Below, in pieces: positions 27,760-35,917 of a stretch of DNA of 64,000 nucleotides. The stretch is from the NCBI RefSeq assembly GCF_030409755.1, contig NZ_JAUFQE010000002.1, positions 744,001 to 808,000 on the forward strand, in the 5' to 3' direction. A program made the position numbers and the translations under genes. The notes under the pieces are model-generated. The model worked only from the letters and a program-made list of their open reading frames with translations, had not been told where the DNA came from and made no database searches. Positions within the stretch are counted from its first letter, which is position 1. Each line of letters begins with the position of its first letter. Source of the DNA: Vibrio lentus. GTDB taxonomy: Bacteria > Pseudomonadota > Gammaproteobacteria > Enterobacterales > Vibrionaceae.

Positions 27760-28644
27760 ATGGATATAAAACAACTTAAGTATTTAATCGCTTTAGATCA
27801 AACGAAACACTTTGGTCAGGCTGCGACACTTTGCCATATTACTCAGCCTACGTTGTCGATGAGGATAAGGCGTTTAGAAGAAGAGTTAGACCTCGAATTG
27901 ATTTCAAGAAGTCAACGTTTTGAAGGGTTTACCGAAGCGGGCGAACGTATATTGGCTTGGGCAAAGACGGTCTTAGCAGCTCATGACGGTTTACAAGCTG
28001 AAGCGGCTAACTGCCGTGGTCAACTGGTCGGCTCGCTAAGAGTTGGCATGGTGCCTTTAGCCAGCCAAAACCCAATGCAGTTGATTAAGCCTTTAGCAGA
28101 AAAATTCCCTGAACTTCGTTTTCAAATCTTGTCGATGACATCTGAGCAGATCATAGACCAGCTCAATCGTAACCAACTTGATTTAGGTATGTGTTACACC
28201 GACCAGATCAATACGGCTTATTTTGACGTTATAGAAATGAACTCGACGGATTTAGGCATTCTGTATGATAGCCGATTCTTTGATTTTGCTGAGTCGGAAG
28301 TCTTATGGGAATCACTCAATAGCATTCCTTTAGGGCTTTTGTCTAAAGGCATGCATTATCGTCATTCGATTGATTTGAGTTTCGGTAGTAAAGGCCTAGT
28401 TCCGCAGACTTTGATTGAAAGTAACTCTACGTTTCATCTTATCCAAGCTGTCACCAGTGGCTTGTGCTGTGCTGTTATGCCGCTTAACTCAGGATTGGAA
28501 GAGCTCAACGAACAACTGCGTATCGTACCGATAGAAAAAGCTGTGGTGCATTCGCCTCTCGGTCTACTTAAGCGTAAACAAGAACCTTATTCGGCACTCA
28601 CTGATCAGTGCTTTGCTGAAGCAAAACACTTGTTTAATCAGTGA
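27760..28644 (+). CDS. LysR-family transcriptional regulator
   Basis: The 294-residue protein has an N-terminal winged HTH (MDIKQLKYLIALDQTKHFGQAATLCHITQPTLSMRIRRLE) and a substrate-binding domain (about 90-290). It is divergent from the ydeP-like gene, and the next plus-strand gene is fdhD. The five 21-bp dyads in the intergenic region would be its likely operators. LysR proteins usually bind T-N11-A dyads and repeat over about 60 bp, which this layout fits. The ligand is unknown. Its stop codon lies within an 18-bp tandem repeat. Confidence 0.85.
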   Translation: MDIKQLKYLIALDQTKHFGQAATLCHITQPTLSMRIRRLEEELDLELISRSQRFEGFTEAGERILAWAKTVLAAHDGLQAEAANCRGQLVGSLRVGMVPLASQNPMQLIKPLAEKFPELRFQILSMTSEQIIDQLNRNQLDLGMCYTDQINTAYFDVIEMNSTDLGILYDSRFFDFAESEVLWESLNSIPLGLLSKGMHYRHSIDLSFGSKGLVPQTLIESNSTFHLIQAVTSGLCCAVMPLNSGLEELNEQLRIVPIEKAVVHSPLGLLKRKQEPYSALTDQCFAEAKHLFNQ

Positions 28645-28684
28645 TGTTTGTTTAACCAGTGATATTTATTTAATCAGTAACGTT
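28631..28684 (+). repeat. Three 18-bp tandem repeats over the LysR stop codon
   Basis: Units at 28631-28648, 28649-28666 and 28667-28684 read TGTTTAATCAGTGATGTT and close variants. The first unit contains the LysR stop (TGA at 28642-28644), and the second and third repeat the same residues and stop. The repeats fill much of the gap between the LysR gene and fdhD. Confidence 0.7.
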
Positions 28685-28733
28685 TTCAGTCTGAGTCGAT
28701 ATCGTCAAGCTGACCGTCTTTCCGGGTGATTTT

Positions 28734-29564
28734 ATGAGATGTATAACTCAATCCTATATTGAACTGCCTGATTTTAATCAAGCGCCTCCACAACCCAATG
28801 CCATGAGTTATCGAGAGCTTACCGGCTATAGCATGGTGGTGGATGCACCTCTGGCAAACGAATCTGCATTGGCGATCAGTTATAACGGGATCAGTCAGGC
28901 GGTTATGATGGTGACGCCAGGCCACATGGAAGACTTTGTGCGCGGTTTTAGTTTAAGCACCGGCATCATAAAAAGGTTCAGTGAAATTCGTGATATCGAG
29001 ATTGGTGGCAATGGTGAATCTCATTTCGCACAAGTAGAAATTAGCAATCGCGCTTTTTGGGACATGAAAACTCAGCGGCGTAACTTGGCTGGAACCACAG
29101 GTTGTGGTTTGTGTGGTGTTGAAGCGCTTGAACAAGCACTTCCGGATTTGGTTCCATTGCCATCGTCGTTACCACCCAGTCCACTGGTTTTTGAGGGGTT
29201 GAGAGGGCGAATTGCCGAACATCAAAAAGCAGCCAAAATATCCGGTGCTTTACATGCCGCTTTGTTTGCGAATTCGAAAGGTGAAATTTCACTTTGTCGT
29301 GAAGACATCGGCCGCCATAACGCACTGGATAAATTAATAGGGGCGATGGCTGTGAACGAGATCAACCCAAAGTCAGGGTTCGTGATTATGACGAGTCGTT
29401 GCAGTTTAGAGCTTATCCATAAAGCCGTGCGTGCCGAAATCGCAACCTTGGTTTGTTTGTCGGCTCCGACCTCATTGACGGTCGAATGGGCAAGACGTAA
29501 TCGCTTAAATCTGATTCACTTACCAAACAACAGTCCACCTCGTTTATATAGCCCAGCGCCTTAA
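28734..29564 (+). CDS. fdhD: FdhD, sulfur carrier for formate dehydrogenase maturation
   Basis: The 276-residue protein has the FdhD hallmarks: the CGLCG motif (GTTGCGLCGVEAL) and EDIGRHNALDKLIGA. FdhD transfers sulfur from IscS to the molybdenum cofactor of formate dehydrogenases. The gene follows the LysR gene by 89 bp and is probably co-transcribed. The nearby molybdopterin enzyme is the probable client. The start is the ATG at 28734 with MRCITQSYIELP. A terminator follows. Confidence 0.9.
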   Translation: MRCITQSYIELPDFNQAPPQPNAMSYRELTGYSMVVDAPLANESALAISYNGISQAVMMVTPGHMEDFVRGFSLSTGIIKRFSEIRDIEIGGNGESHFAQVEISNRAFWDMKTQRRNLAGTTGCGLCGVEALEQALPDLVPLPSSLPPSPLVFEGLRGRIAEHQKAAKISGALHAALFANSKGEISLCREDIGRHNALDKLIGAMAVNEINPKSGFVIMTSRCSLELIHKAVRAEIATLVCLSAPTSLTVEWARRNRLNLIHLPNNSPPRLYSPAP

Positions 29565-29587
29565 ATGTAATGTTTTCGTTTGGATAA

Positions 29588-29620
29588 AAAGAGAGGCCAT
29601 TGGGTCTCTCTTTGGTTTTT
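29588..29620 (+). terminator. Terminator after fdhD
   Basis: The stem AAAGAGAGGCC / GGTCTCTCTTT has a 4-nt loop and one G-T pair, followed by GGTTTTTATT. It ends the LysR-fdhD transcript. Confidence 0.8.
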
Positions 29621-29830
29621 ATTATAAATGATTATTGTTTTACGCGGTTTGGTGGTTAATTTCTGCTCAAACGGCTGCTTTGTTCAATTTAATAGCAGAA
29701 ATTGTGGTTACAGCGTTGTGTTTCGAGGCTCATTCGATAAGATGAAAAGACCTTTAATGTTAGAGGTAGGGCAGCAACGGATACGCTGCTTCAAATACTA
29801 TGGAATGTGACTCAATTATTGGACACATAC

Positions 29831-30028
29831 ATGAAATTCAAGATTACATCGCCGATTATTGAACCTACAGAAGGTTCACCACATCAGTTAACGCTCACTC
29901 ACGCTTCTCGTTTTACCTCCTTTAAGACAAGATCCCCTTTGAACACCCTGTTCGACAACGTCTCTGCACGCTTCTTTACTGCTTATCGCTCCTATTGTTA
30001 TTCGTTTTATAACTTTATTTCTATCTGA
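29831..30028 (+). CDS. Short aromatic-rich open frame before the permease gene
   Basis: A 65-residue frame opening at an ATG (29831) ends with a cluster of aromatic residues: SARFFTAYRSYCYSFYNF in the final 20. It ends 70 bp before an aromatic amino acid permease gene, so a leader peptide that senses Phe/Tyr charging is possible. There is no clear ribosome-binding site and no terminator hairpin between the two, and the frame is long for a leader. A 7-bp hairpin (29860-29878) lies within it. The rest of 29565-30097 holds the fdhD terminator and nothing else I can name. Confidence 0.35.
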   Translation: MKFKITSPIIEPTEGSPHQLTLTHASRFTSFKTRSPLNTLFDNVSARFFTAYRSYCYSFYNFISI

Positions 30029-30097
30029 ACTCCTTTGTCATCCGCTTGATGTACGAAGACTCACACCTATAAAAACTAAACAAATAAGTTAAAAACA

Positions 30098-31252
30098 ATG
30101 AATATTAAAATGATGGGTAGCTCCCTAATTATCGCTGGTACCGCTCTCGGTGCTGGTATGCTTGCGATCCCAATGGTATTAGCTCAATTTGGATTGCTTT
30201 ACGGCACACTGCTGATGGTTCTGATCTGTTTCGGCACCACTTACGCAGCATTATTACTTCTAGAAGCGACCATCAAAGCCGGTGGCGGTCTAGGGTTGAA
30301 CTCTATTGCTCGAAAAACTCTGGGCAAACAAGGGCAGTTGATTACCAACGGCCTACTTTACGCGTTATTGATTTGCCTATTGATGGCCTACATTCTGGGC
30401 GCGGGTGATTTGGTGAGTAAGTTACTGTCTAACTTCGGTGTAGACATTAGCGCAACGACGAGCCAAATCACGTTTACTTTACTTGCTGGTGCTGTTGTCG
30501 CGAGTGGCACAGGAGTGATTGATAAGCTTAACCGCGCATTGTTCTTTGTGATGCTAGCAAGCTTGTTTGCAACTATGGTGTTTTTAGCGCCGAGCATGAC
30601 GCAAGAAAACTTGATGCAGGTAACTAGTCATGACCACGTCGATCTAATCAAAACCAGTGCAATCCTGTTCACAAGCTTTGGCTTTATGGTTGTGATTCCA
30701 ACCTTGGTTTCTTACAACCACGAAGCGACAGACAAACAGCTGCGTAACATGGTGATCGTCGGTTCTCTGATTCCATTAGTGTGCTACTTGTGTTGGTTGT
30801 TTGCTGTGGTCGGTAACTTGAGTGAAGAGCAATTTAGAAGCTTCAAGAACGTATCAGATTTGATGGCGGCGTTTGAGGCTCAGTCTCCTTGGGTGGGCAA
30901 CGTTCTGTCTACCTTCACTGGCTTGGCGTTGTTGACCTCTTTCTTTGGTGTAGCGATGTCTTTGTTCAACCAGAACAGAGACATGTTTAACCAAAACACA
31001 GCGGTCACTTACTGCATTAGTTTCATCTTGCCGCTGGCGGGTTCACTGCTTGCTGCAGATAAGTTCCTACAAGTGTTGAACTATGCAGGCATCATCTTAG
31101 TGTTCTTGGCTGTTTTTGTTCCTCTGGTTATGGTTCATAAGCAACGCTTTATGAAAGTAGCGGAAGACAGATACAGCGCTGAAGGTGGCCGACCAATGAT
31201 GTTGTTCTCATTGTTGTTTGGTTGCTTCTTGCTTATCTCACAAGTGATTTAG
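30098..31252 (+). CDS. Aromatic amino acid permease, HAAAP family (TyrP/Mtr-like)
   Basis: The 384-residue protein has about eleven membrane segments and the HAAAP signature GTALGAGMLAIPMVLAQ at the start. TyrP and Mtr import tyrosine or tryptophan with protons. This one is closer to TyrP by feel, but tyrosine and tryptophan permeases cannot be separated by eye. No TyrR box (TGTAAA-N6-TTTACA) is apparent upstream. The short aromatic-rich frame precedes it. A good terminator follows. Confidence 0.85.
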   Translation: MNIKMMGSSLIIAGTALGAGMLAIPMVLAQFGLLYGTLLMVLICFGTTYAALLLLEATIKAGGGLGLNSIARKTLGKQGQLITNGLLYALLICLLMAYILGAGDLVSKLLSNFGVDISATTSQITFTLLAGAVVASGTGVIDKLNRALFFVMLASLFATMVFLAPSMTQENLMQVTSHDHVDLIKTSAILFTSFGFMVVIPTLVSYNHEATDKQLRNMVIVGSLIPLVCYLCWLFAVVGNLSEEQFRSFKNVSDLMAAFEAQSPWVGNVLSTFTGLALLTSFFGVAMSLFNQNRDMFNQNTAVTYCISFILPLAGSLLAADKFLQVLNYAGIILVFLAVFVPLVMVHKQRFMKVAEDRYSAEGGRPMMLFSLLFGCFLLISQVI

Positions 31253-31302
31253 CAAAACAATTTGGGCGGTTGAATAAATCAGTCACCAAGTTTCAGATAC
31301 TA

Positions 31303-31330
31303 AAAAAGGAACGCATTGGCGTTCCTTTTT
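31303..31330. terminator. Terminator between permease gene and sdaA
   Basis: The stem AAAAAGGAACGC / GCGTTCCTTTTT has a 4-nt loop and A- and T-runs. It separates the convergent permease and sdaA genes. Confidence 0.9.
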
Positions 31331-31388
31331 ATTATCTGCTCGTTATCAAGCAGACTGAGTTAAGTGTTGGCTTGTTAACTAATACAGA

Positions 31389-32750
31389 CTAGCAAACAAC
31401 CTTAACAGCCAAACCACCTTGAGAAGTCTCACGGTATTTAGCGTTCATGTCTTTACCGGTTTCTAGCATAGTTTCGATAACTTTATCTAGAGAAACAGTA
31501 GGAGCAGAAGAGCGACGAAGTGCCATACGAGTTGAGTTGATTGCTTTAACTGCAGCAATACCATTACGCTCGATACATGGAACTTGTACTTGGCCAGCAA
31601 CTGGGTCACACGTTAGACCTAGGTTATGTTCCATACCGATTTCTGCAGCCATACATACTTGCTCAGGGCTACCACCCATAAGCTCAGCAAGACCAGCAGC
31701 AGCCATAGAACATGCCACACCAACTTCACCCTGACAGCCAACTTCAGCGCCAGAGATAGAAGCGTTACGCTTGTACAGACCACCGATCGCACCAGAAGCT
31801 GCGAAGTAACGGATGTAGTCTTTCTCTGTAACCGTTTGGATGAACTTATCGTAGTACGCCAATACAGCAGGGATGATGCCACACGCGCCGTTTGTTGGTG
31901 CCGTTACTACACGACCGCCCGCTGCGTTTTCTTCGTTTACTGCGAAAGCAAACATGTTCACCCAGTCAACAACCGTCATTGGATCGTTAGTTGTTTTTTC
32001 TGAAGTGATCAGCTGTTGGCGAAGTGCCGCTGCACGACGAGGTACACGCAGTGGACCAGGCAGGATACCTTCAGTATTCATACCGCGATCCATACACTCA
32101 CGCATCGTTCTCCAGATGTTAGCGAAGTAAGTACGAGACTCTTCGTCTGAGTGGAACGCTGCTTGGTTTTTCATAACCAGTGTACTGATAGAAAGACCGC
32201 TTTCTTTACACTGATTAACCAGCTCTTCAGCTGTTGTGAATTCGTAAGGTGCTTTAATTGGGTTTTCTTCTTCTTTGCCGAAGCTCTCTTCGTCAACGAT
32301 GAAACCACCACCAATTGAGTAGTATGTTTTTGAGTATGCTACTTCGTCATCAACCCAAGCATGAATGCTCATGCCATTTTCATGTAATGAAAGGTTTGAA
32401 GTATGGAAGTTCATTCCGCCATCTTTAGGGAACGAAACAGTATGACAGTGCATACCAACAGGTAGACGTTCAGTTTCTTCTACTCGAGCAATAAAGCCCG
32501 CGATAGAGTCGATATCTACTTTCTCAGGAGTATTGCCAGCAAGACCCATGATGATAGCGATATCTGTGTGGTGACCTTTCCCTGTCAGTGATAGTGATCC
32601 ATATACGTCCACGGTGATTTTAGTGATGTCGCGCAATTTTCCCATTGAACGTAGGTCATCAATAAATTCTTTACCCGCTTTCATTGGTCCAACTGTGTGT
32701 GAGCTCGATGGACCAACACCGATTTTATAGATATCAAATACACTAATCAT
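31389..32750 (-). CDS. sdaA: L-serine dehydratase SdaA
   Basis: The 453-residue single-chain [4Fe-4S] L-serine deaminase converts serine to pyruvate and ammonia. The N-terminal segment SVFDIYKIGVGPSSSHT and the cysteine in CDPVAGQVQVPC are characteristic. The ATG at 32750 has GAGGT seven bases upstream and gives the E. coli SdaA length; the longer frame is not needed. It follows sdaC with a hairpin between. Vibrio sdaC-sdaA operons are well known. Confidence 0.95.
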   Translation of the reverse strand: MISVFDIYKIGVGPSSSHTVGPMKAGKEFIDDLRSMGKLRDITKITVDVYGSLSLTGKGHHTDIAIIMGLAGNTPEKVDIDSIAGFIARVEETERLPVGMHCHTVSFPKDGGMNFHTSNLSLHENGMSIHAWVDDEVAYSKTYYSIGGGFIVDEESFGKEEENPIKAPYEFTTAEELVNQCKESGLSISTLVMKNQAAFHSDEESRTYFANIWRTMRECMDRGMNTEGILPGPLRVPRRAAALRQQLITSEKTTNDPMTVVDWVNMFAFAVNEENAAGGRVVTAPTNGACGIIPAVLAYYDKFIQTVTEKDYIRYFAASGAIGGLYKRNASISGAEVGCQGEVGVACSMAAAGLAELMGGSPEQVCMAAEIGMEHNLGLTCDPVAGQVQVPCIERNGIAAVKAINSTRMALRRSSAPTVSLDKVIETMLETGKDMNAKYRETSQGGLAVKVVC

Positions 32751-32769
32751 AGCGATTACCTCAAAAAGA

Positions 32770-32797
32770 GAGCCTCCCAAGGGGAGTAGGGAGGCTC
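32770..32797 (-). terminator. Intercistronic terminator-like hairpin, sdaC to sdaA
   Basis: A 9-bp perfect stem, GAGCCTCCC / GGGAGGCTC with a 10-nt loop, is followed on the minus strand by TCTTTTT. It lies between sdaC (stop at 32871) and sdaA (start at 32750). It would lower the sdaA transcript level relative to sdaC, or be overcome under some condition. Confidence 0.75.
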
Positions 32798-32870
32798 ATT
32801 TATTATCATTATATTTTGTGTTTAATCTCGCGATATAAGATGAAGCTCATCTTATAAAAAGTGCTTTAGA

Positions 32871-34124
32871 TTAAAGAGCGCCGTAGATTACAGAACTAAT
32901 AGCCGCTAGACCACATAAAGCTGTAAAGATTTGCACAGGTGCTGATGTTTTGTACTTAGCCATTGCTGGTACTTTCTGCATCGCGAATACAGGCATTAGG
33001 AACAGGATAGCTGCAATCATTGGAGCGCCCATTGTTTCAATCATACCTAGGATGCTTGGGTTAACTACCGCAACAATCCAAGTTGTAACAACGATGAACG
33101 CTAGAGATGCTTTCTCAATCGTGCTGATTGAAGAACCAGAGCGAGACTTGATTAGACCAACAAGACCCTCATGAGCACCTAGGAAGTGACCGAAGTAGCT
33201 AGAAGTGATTGCTGCGAACGCTACTAGAGGACCCATGTAAGAGATAAGTGGAGACTCGTGAACGTTAGCTAGGTAAGAAAGTACAGAGATGTTTTGTGCT
33301 TGCGCTGTTGCTAGTTGCTCTGGAGATAGAGAAAGTACTACAGAGAATACGAAGAACATTACAAAACCCATCAGCATCATTGCTGCGCCGCCAGTGATCG
33401 CGTCAGTTTTCTTAACTGCGTCATCACCGTATACACGACGTTGCTCTTTAGAGAACTGTGAAATGATTGGGCTGTGGTTGAAAGAGAACACGATGATTGG
33501 AATCGCAAGCCAGATAATAGAAGGCATTGCTGACCATTCTGGGCTTGTTTCCATCATTGAAGTGTTCCAATCAGGAACTAGGTAGAAAGATAATGCTAGT
33601 AGGATGAATACTAGTGGGTAAACCATCGCTGAAGTTGCTTTAAGCATCAGCTCTTTACCGAATACAACACCTGCTGTCATAGCAAGGATAAGTGCACCAG
33701 AAAGAAGAGGACGAGGAATAGATTCCATGCCCATTTGGTTTACTAGGAAAGAATCAACCGTGTTGGTGATACCAACGCCGTAGATAAGAACGATTGGGTA
33801 GATAGCGAAAAAGTAAGCAAAAGTAATAAGGTTTGCGCCGGTCTTACCGAAGTGTTCTTCAACTGTATCTGTAATGTCTGCTTCAGGGTTCTTAGAAGAC
33901 AGTACGAAACGAGCTAGAGATTTGTGTGCGAACCAAGTCATTGGCGCCGCGATTAGAGCTAAGATAACTAATGGCCAAAAACCACCCGCACCAGCTTTGA
34001 TTGGAAGAAATAGTACGCCAGCACCAACTGCTGTACCGAATAGTGATAAACACCAGGTAAAATCTTTATAGTTAAACTTGCTTGAATCTTTAACGGCATT
34101 TGCCGAAGAAGTTGTTGTGTTCAT
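32871..34124 (-). CDS. sdaC: Serine transporter SdaC, HAAAP family
   Basis: The 417-residue transporter has eleven or so membrane segments and an N-terminal SdaC/TnaB motif (GTAVGAGVLFLPIKAG). SdaC imports serine with protons. Together with the downstream sdaA it makes an import-and-deaminate operon, which fits. The ATG at 34124 starts MNTTTSSANAVK. Serine as substrate is inferred from the pairing with sdaA. The upstream 309 bp hold its promoter. Confidence 0.9.
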   Translation of the reverse strand: MNTTTSSANAVKDSSKFNYKDFTWCLSLFGTAVGAGVLFLPIKAGAGGFWPLVILALIAAPMTWFAHKSLARFVLSSKNPEADITDTVEEHFGKTGANLITFAYFFAIYPIVLIYGVGITNTVDSFLVNQMGMESIPRPLLSGALILAMTAGVVFGKELMLKATSAMVYPLVFILLALSFYLVPDWNTSMMETSPEWSAMPSIIWLAIPIIVFSFNHSPIISQFSKEQRRVYGDDAVKKTDAITGGAAMMLMGFVMFFVFSVVLSLSPEQLATAQAQNISVLSYLANVHESPLISYMGPLVAFAAITSSYFGHFLGAHEGLVGLIKSRSGSSISTIEKASLAFIVVTTWIVAVVNPSILGMIETMGAPMIAAILFLMPVFAMQKVPAMAKYKTSAPVQIFTALCGLAAISSVIYGAL

Positions 34125-34433
34125 GTTAAATTACTCATTTTTTGGGAACAGGAAATAAGTTGGGGCTAATTCTGCAGAATTTTCTTCTGCAAAAAATAGA
34201 TCTAAATCATGTAATGAAACGGCGTGTCACATGATATGCGAAAAACGGATTTTTGATCACGAAATTGGCGTGCTACAGGTGATTTATGTTCATGCTAGCT
34301 ATTAGTTTTTATTATGCGAAAGGCGGGGTTGTTCAGATTTATACCAGGAAAACGTTTGCGTAAAATTGCATTAATAAATCTGTTCCATAGAAAGGCTGAT
34401 TTTTGTTAACAGAGATTAAACAAAACGTAGTTG
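34125..34433. other. Intergenic region upstream of sdaC
   Basis: These 309 bases lie between sdaC and nudL and contain the sdaC promoter. A 7-bp inverted repeat, ATCATGT (34206-34212) and ACATGAT (34229-34235), could be an operator. No riboswitch or coding frame is convincing. Confidence 0.4.
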
Positions 34434-35033
34434 CTATGTAATTCGTTGCACTACATGCTGCTGCAAAGATTGGATGATTTGAGCTGTGACGCCCCATATA
34501 AGGTGCTCTTCGAAGGGCATGGCAAAAACACGGTGTTTGATTTTCTTAAAGTTGACGGTGTGGCTATGAAGCTTGGCTTGGTCCAAAACATAGGTGGCAG
34601 GAACCTCAAAAATAGAGGCAACTTCGTTCTGATCAATAACCGCTTTGTAATCAGGATCGACCATTGCAACAATAGGTGTCACAGAAAATTTACTAATGGT
34701 ACTCAATGCTGGTAATTGCCCAACAATTTTAACTTGATCCGATCGAATTCCTACTTCCTCGTGTAGTTCTCTTAGTGCAGTAAATTGCATAGAAGGGTCA
34801 GATTGCTCATGTTTCCCCCCCGGGAAGCTGATTTGGCCGGGGTGATGCTTAAGATGTGCTGCTCTTTTAGTAAAAATGACATGTAAACCGTCTTCTCGTT
34901 CAACTAAACCAACCACAACTGCAGCCTTACGTAGTTGCTCCCCACTAATATGAGAAACACGCTCTACAGATTCAGGGTGGTAACCAACCGTTGGGTTAAG
35001 TTGGAACTGTTGAAGGAAGTTGTCTTTATTCAT
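34434..35033 (-). CDS. nudL: CoA pyrophosphohydrolase NudL
   Basis: The 199-residue Nudix hydrolase carries the UPF0035 opening ISFPGGKHE within HPGQISFPGG and the Nudix box (about 73-95) RELHEEVGI. NudL/YeaB hydrolyses CoA and acyl-CoA derivatives to phosphopantetheine and 3',5'-ADP. The upstream motif TKRAAHLKHHPG is typical of the family. Its neighbours (serine metabolism, pabB, fumarase) match the order I recall in V. cholerae. It seems monocistronic. Confidence 0.88.
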   Translation of the reverse strand: MNKDNFLQQFQLNPTVGYHPESVERVSHISGEQLRKAAVVVGLVEREDGLHVIFTKRAAHLKHHPGQISFPGGKHEQSDPSMQFTALRELHEEVGIRSDQVKIVGQLPALSTISKFSVTPIVAMVDPDYKAVIDQNEVASIFEVPATYVLDQAKLHSHTVNFKKIKHRVFAMPFEEHLIWGVTAQIIQSLQQHVVQRIT

Positions 35034-35373
35034 GTCATGCCAATATATTGATTATTATACTTTTAAGTATAGGCACAACAGCGAGTTGAAAGCCAATTTC
35101 GCGGCTCAGCTCATTTGGCGTAGGCCTTTGTACCTGATCTGTTTGCTTCACCCTTTTTCAGGTACCGATAGATAGCATCGCCAATCAATAGAGAAGCTCT
35201 ATGTGCTTTATCTTAAATTGTCAGGTTTTTGCTATATTCAATATGGGTATATGAGCCAGTAAGCGTTACCCATGTCATAAAATTGAGTGGTGAAACGTAG
35301 TTTTTGTCTTTAAGAATTTGATAACACTCACTTAGTGGCTCATTCTAAAAAGAAATAGAAGAAAAGGTATGAG
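35034..35373. other. Intergenic region upstream of the H-NOX gene
   Basis: These 340 bases separate divergent nudL and the H-NOX gene and hold both promoters. An 8-bp inverted repeat, GTACCTGA (35130-35137) and TCAGGTAC (35158-35165), lies 209 bp before the H-NOX ATG. I find no clear NorR or NsrR site by eye. Confidence 0.4.
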
Positions 35374-35916
35374 ATGAAAGGAATCATATTCACTGAATTT
35401 TTAGAGCTTGTTGAAGATAAGTTTGGTTTGGAACTTTTGGAAGAAGTTTTAGAAATGTCTGAAGACGAAGGGATCTATACATCGGTTGGAAGTTACGACC
35501 ATAAAGATCTCGTGAAGCTCATTATTAACCTAAGTAAGAAAACCGATATCGATGCTGGGAGTTTACAACGCGTATTTGGGCAGTCGGTATTTAAGAACTT
35601 GTTAGCCTCTTTACCAAATAAAGCCAGCCTTGCACATAGCAATACCACTTTTCAATTTATCCAACACGTAGAGCGCTATATTCATGTAGAAGTGAAGAAG
35701 CTCTATCCCGACGCAGAGCCACCAGAATTTAGTTTCATCACTACGACTGAAGCGCAACTCATCTTTGATTACAAGAGCGCAAGATGCATGTCGCATGTCT
35801 GCTTGGGGTTAATCGAGGGGTGTGCTGACTATCATGGCGAAACCATCGTGGTAGAAATGACACCTCAGAATGATGACCAAAGCGTGGTTAGGTTTAATTT
35901 AAAAGTCGAAAAGTAA
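35374..35916 (+). CDS. hnoX: H-NOX heme protein
   Basis: The 180-residue protein is a bacterial H-NOX (heme nitric oxide/oxygen binding) domain. The probable proximal ligand is H104 (in YIHVEVKKLYPD), and the heme-propionate motif Y133-x-S135-x-R137 is intact (YKSAR). C138, C143 and C150 are cysteines that could bind zinc or sense oxidation. In vibrios H-NOX binds NO and inhibits the adjacent kinase, feeding into quorum sensing or biofilm control. The kinase gene starts 1 bp after the stop. The ATG at 35374 follows AAAAGGT. Confidence 0.92.
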   Translation: MKGIIFTEFLELVEDKFGLELLEEVLEMSEDEGIYTSVGSYDHKDLVKLIINLSKKTDIDAGSLQRVFGQSVFKNLLASLPNKASLAHSNTTFQFIQHVERYIHVEVKKLYPDAEPPEFSFITTTEAQLIFDYKSARCMSHVCLGLIEGCADYHGETIVVEMTPQNDDQSVVRFNLKVEK

Positions 35917-35917
35917 T

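Noticed and set aside
29628..29810. Plus-strand 60-codon frame
   Set aside because: No ribosome-binding site or recognisable sequence; it probably occurs by chance between the fdhD terminator and the permease leader.
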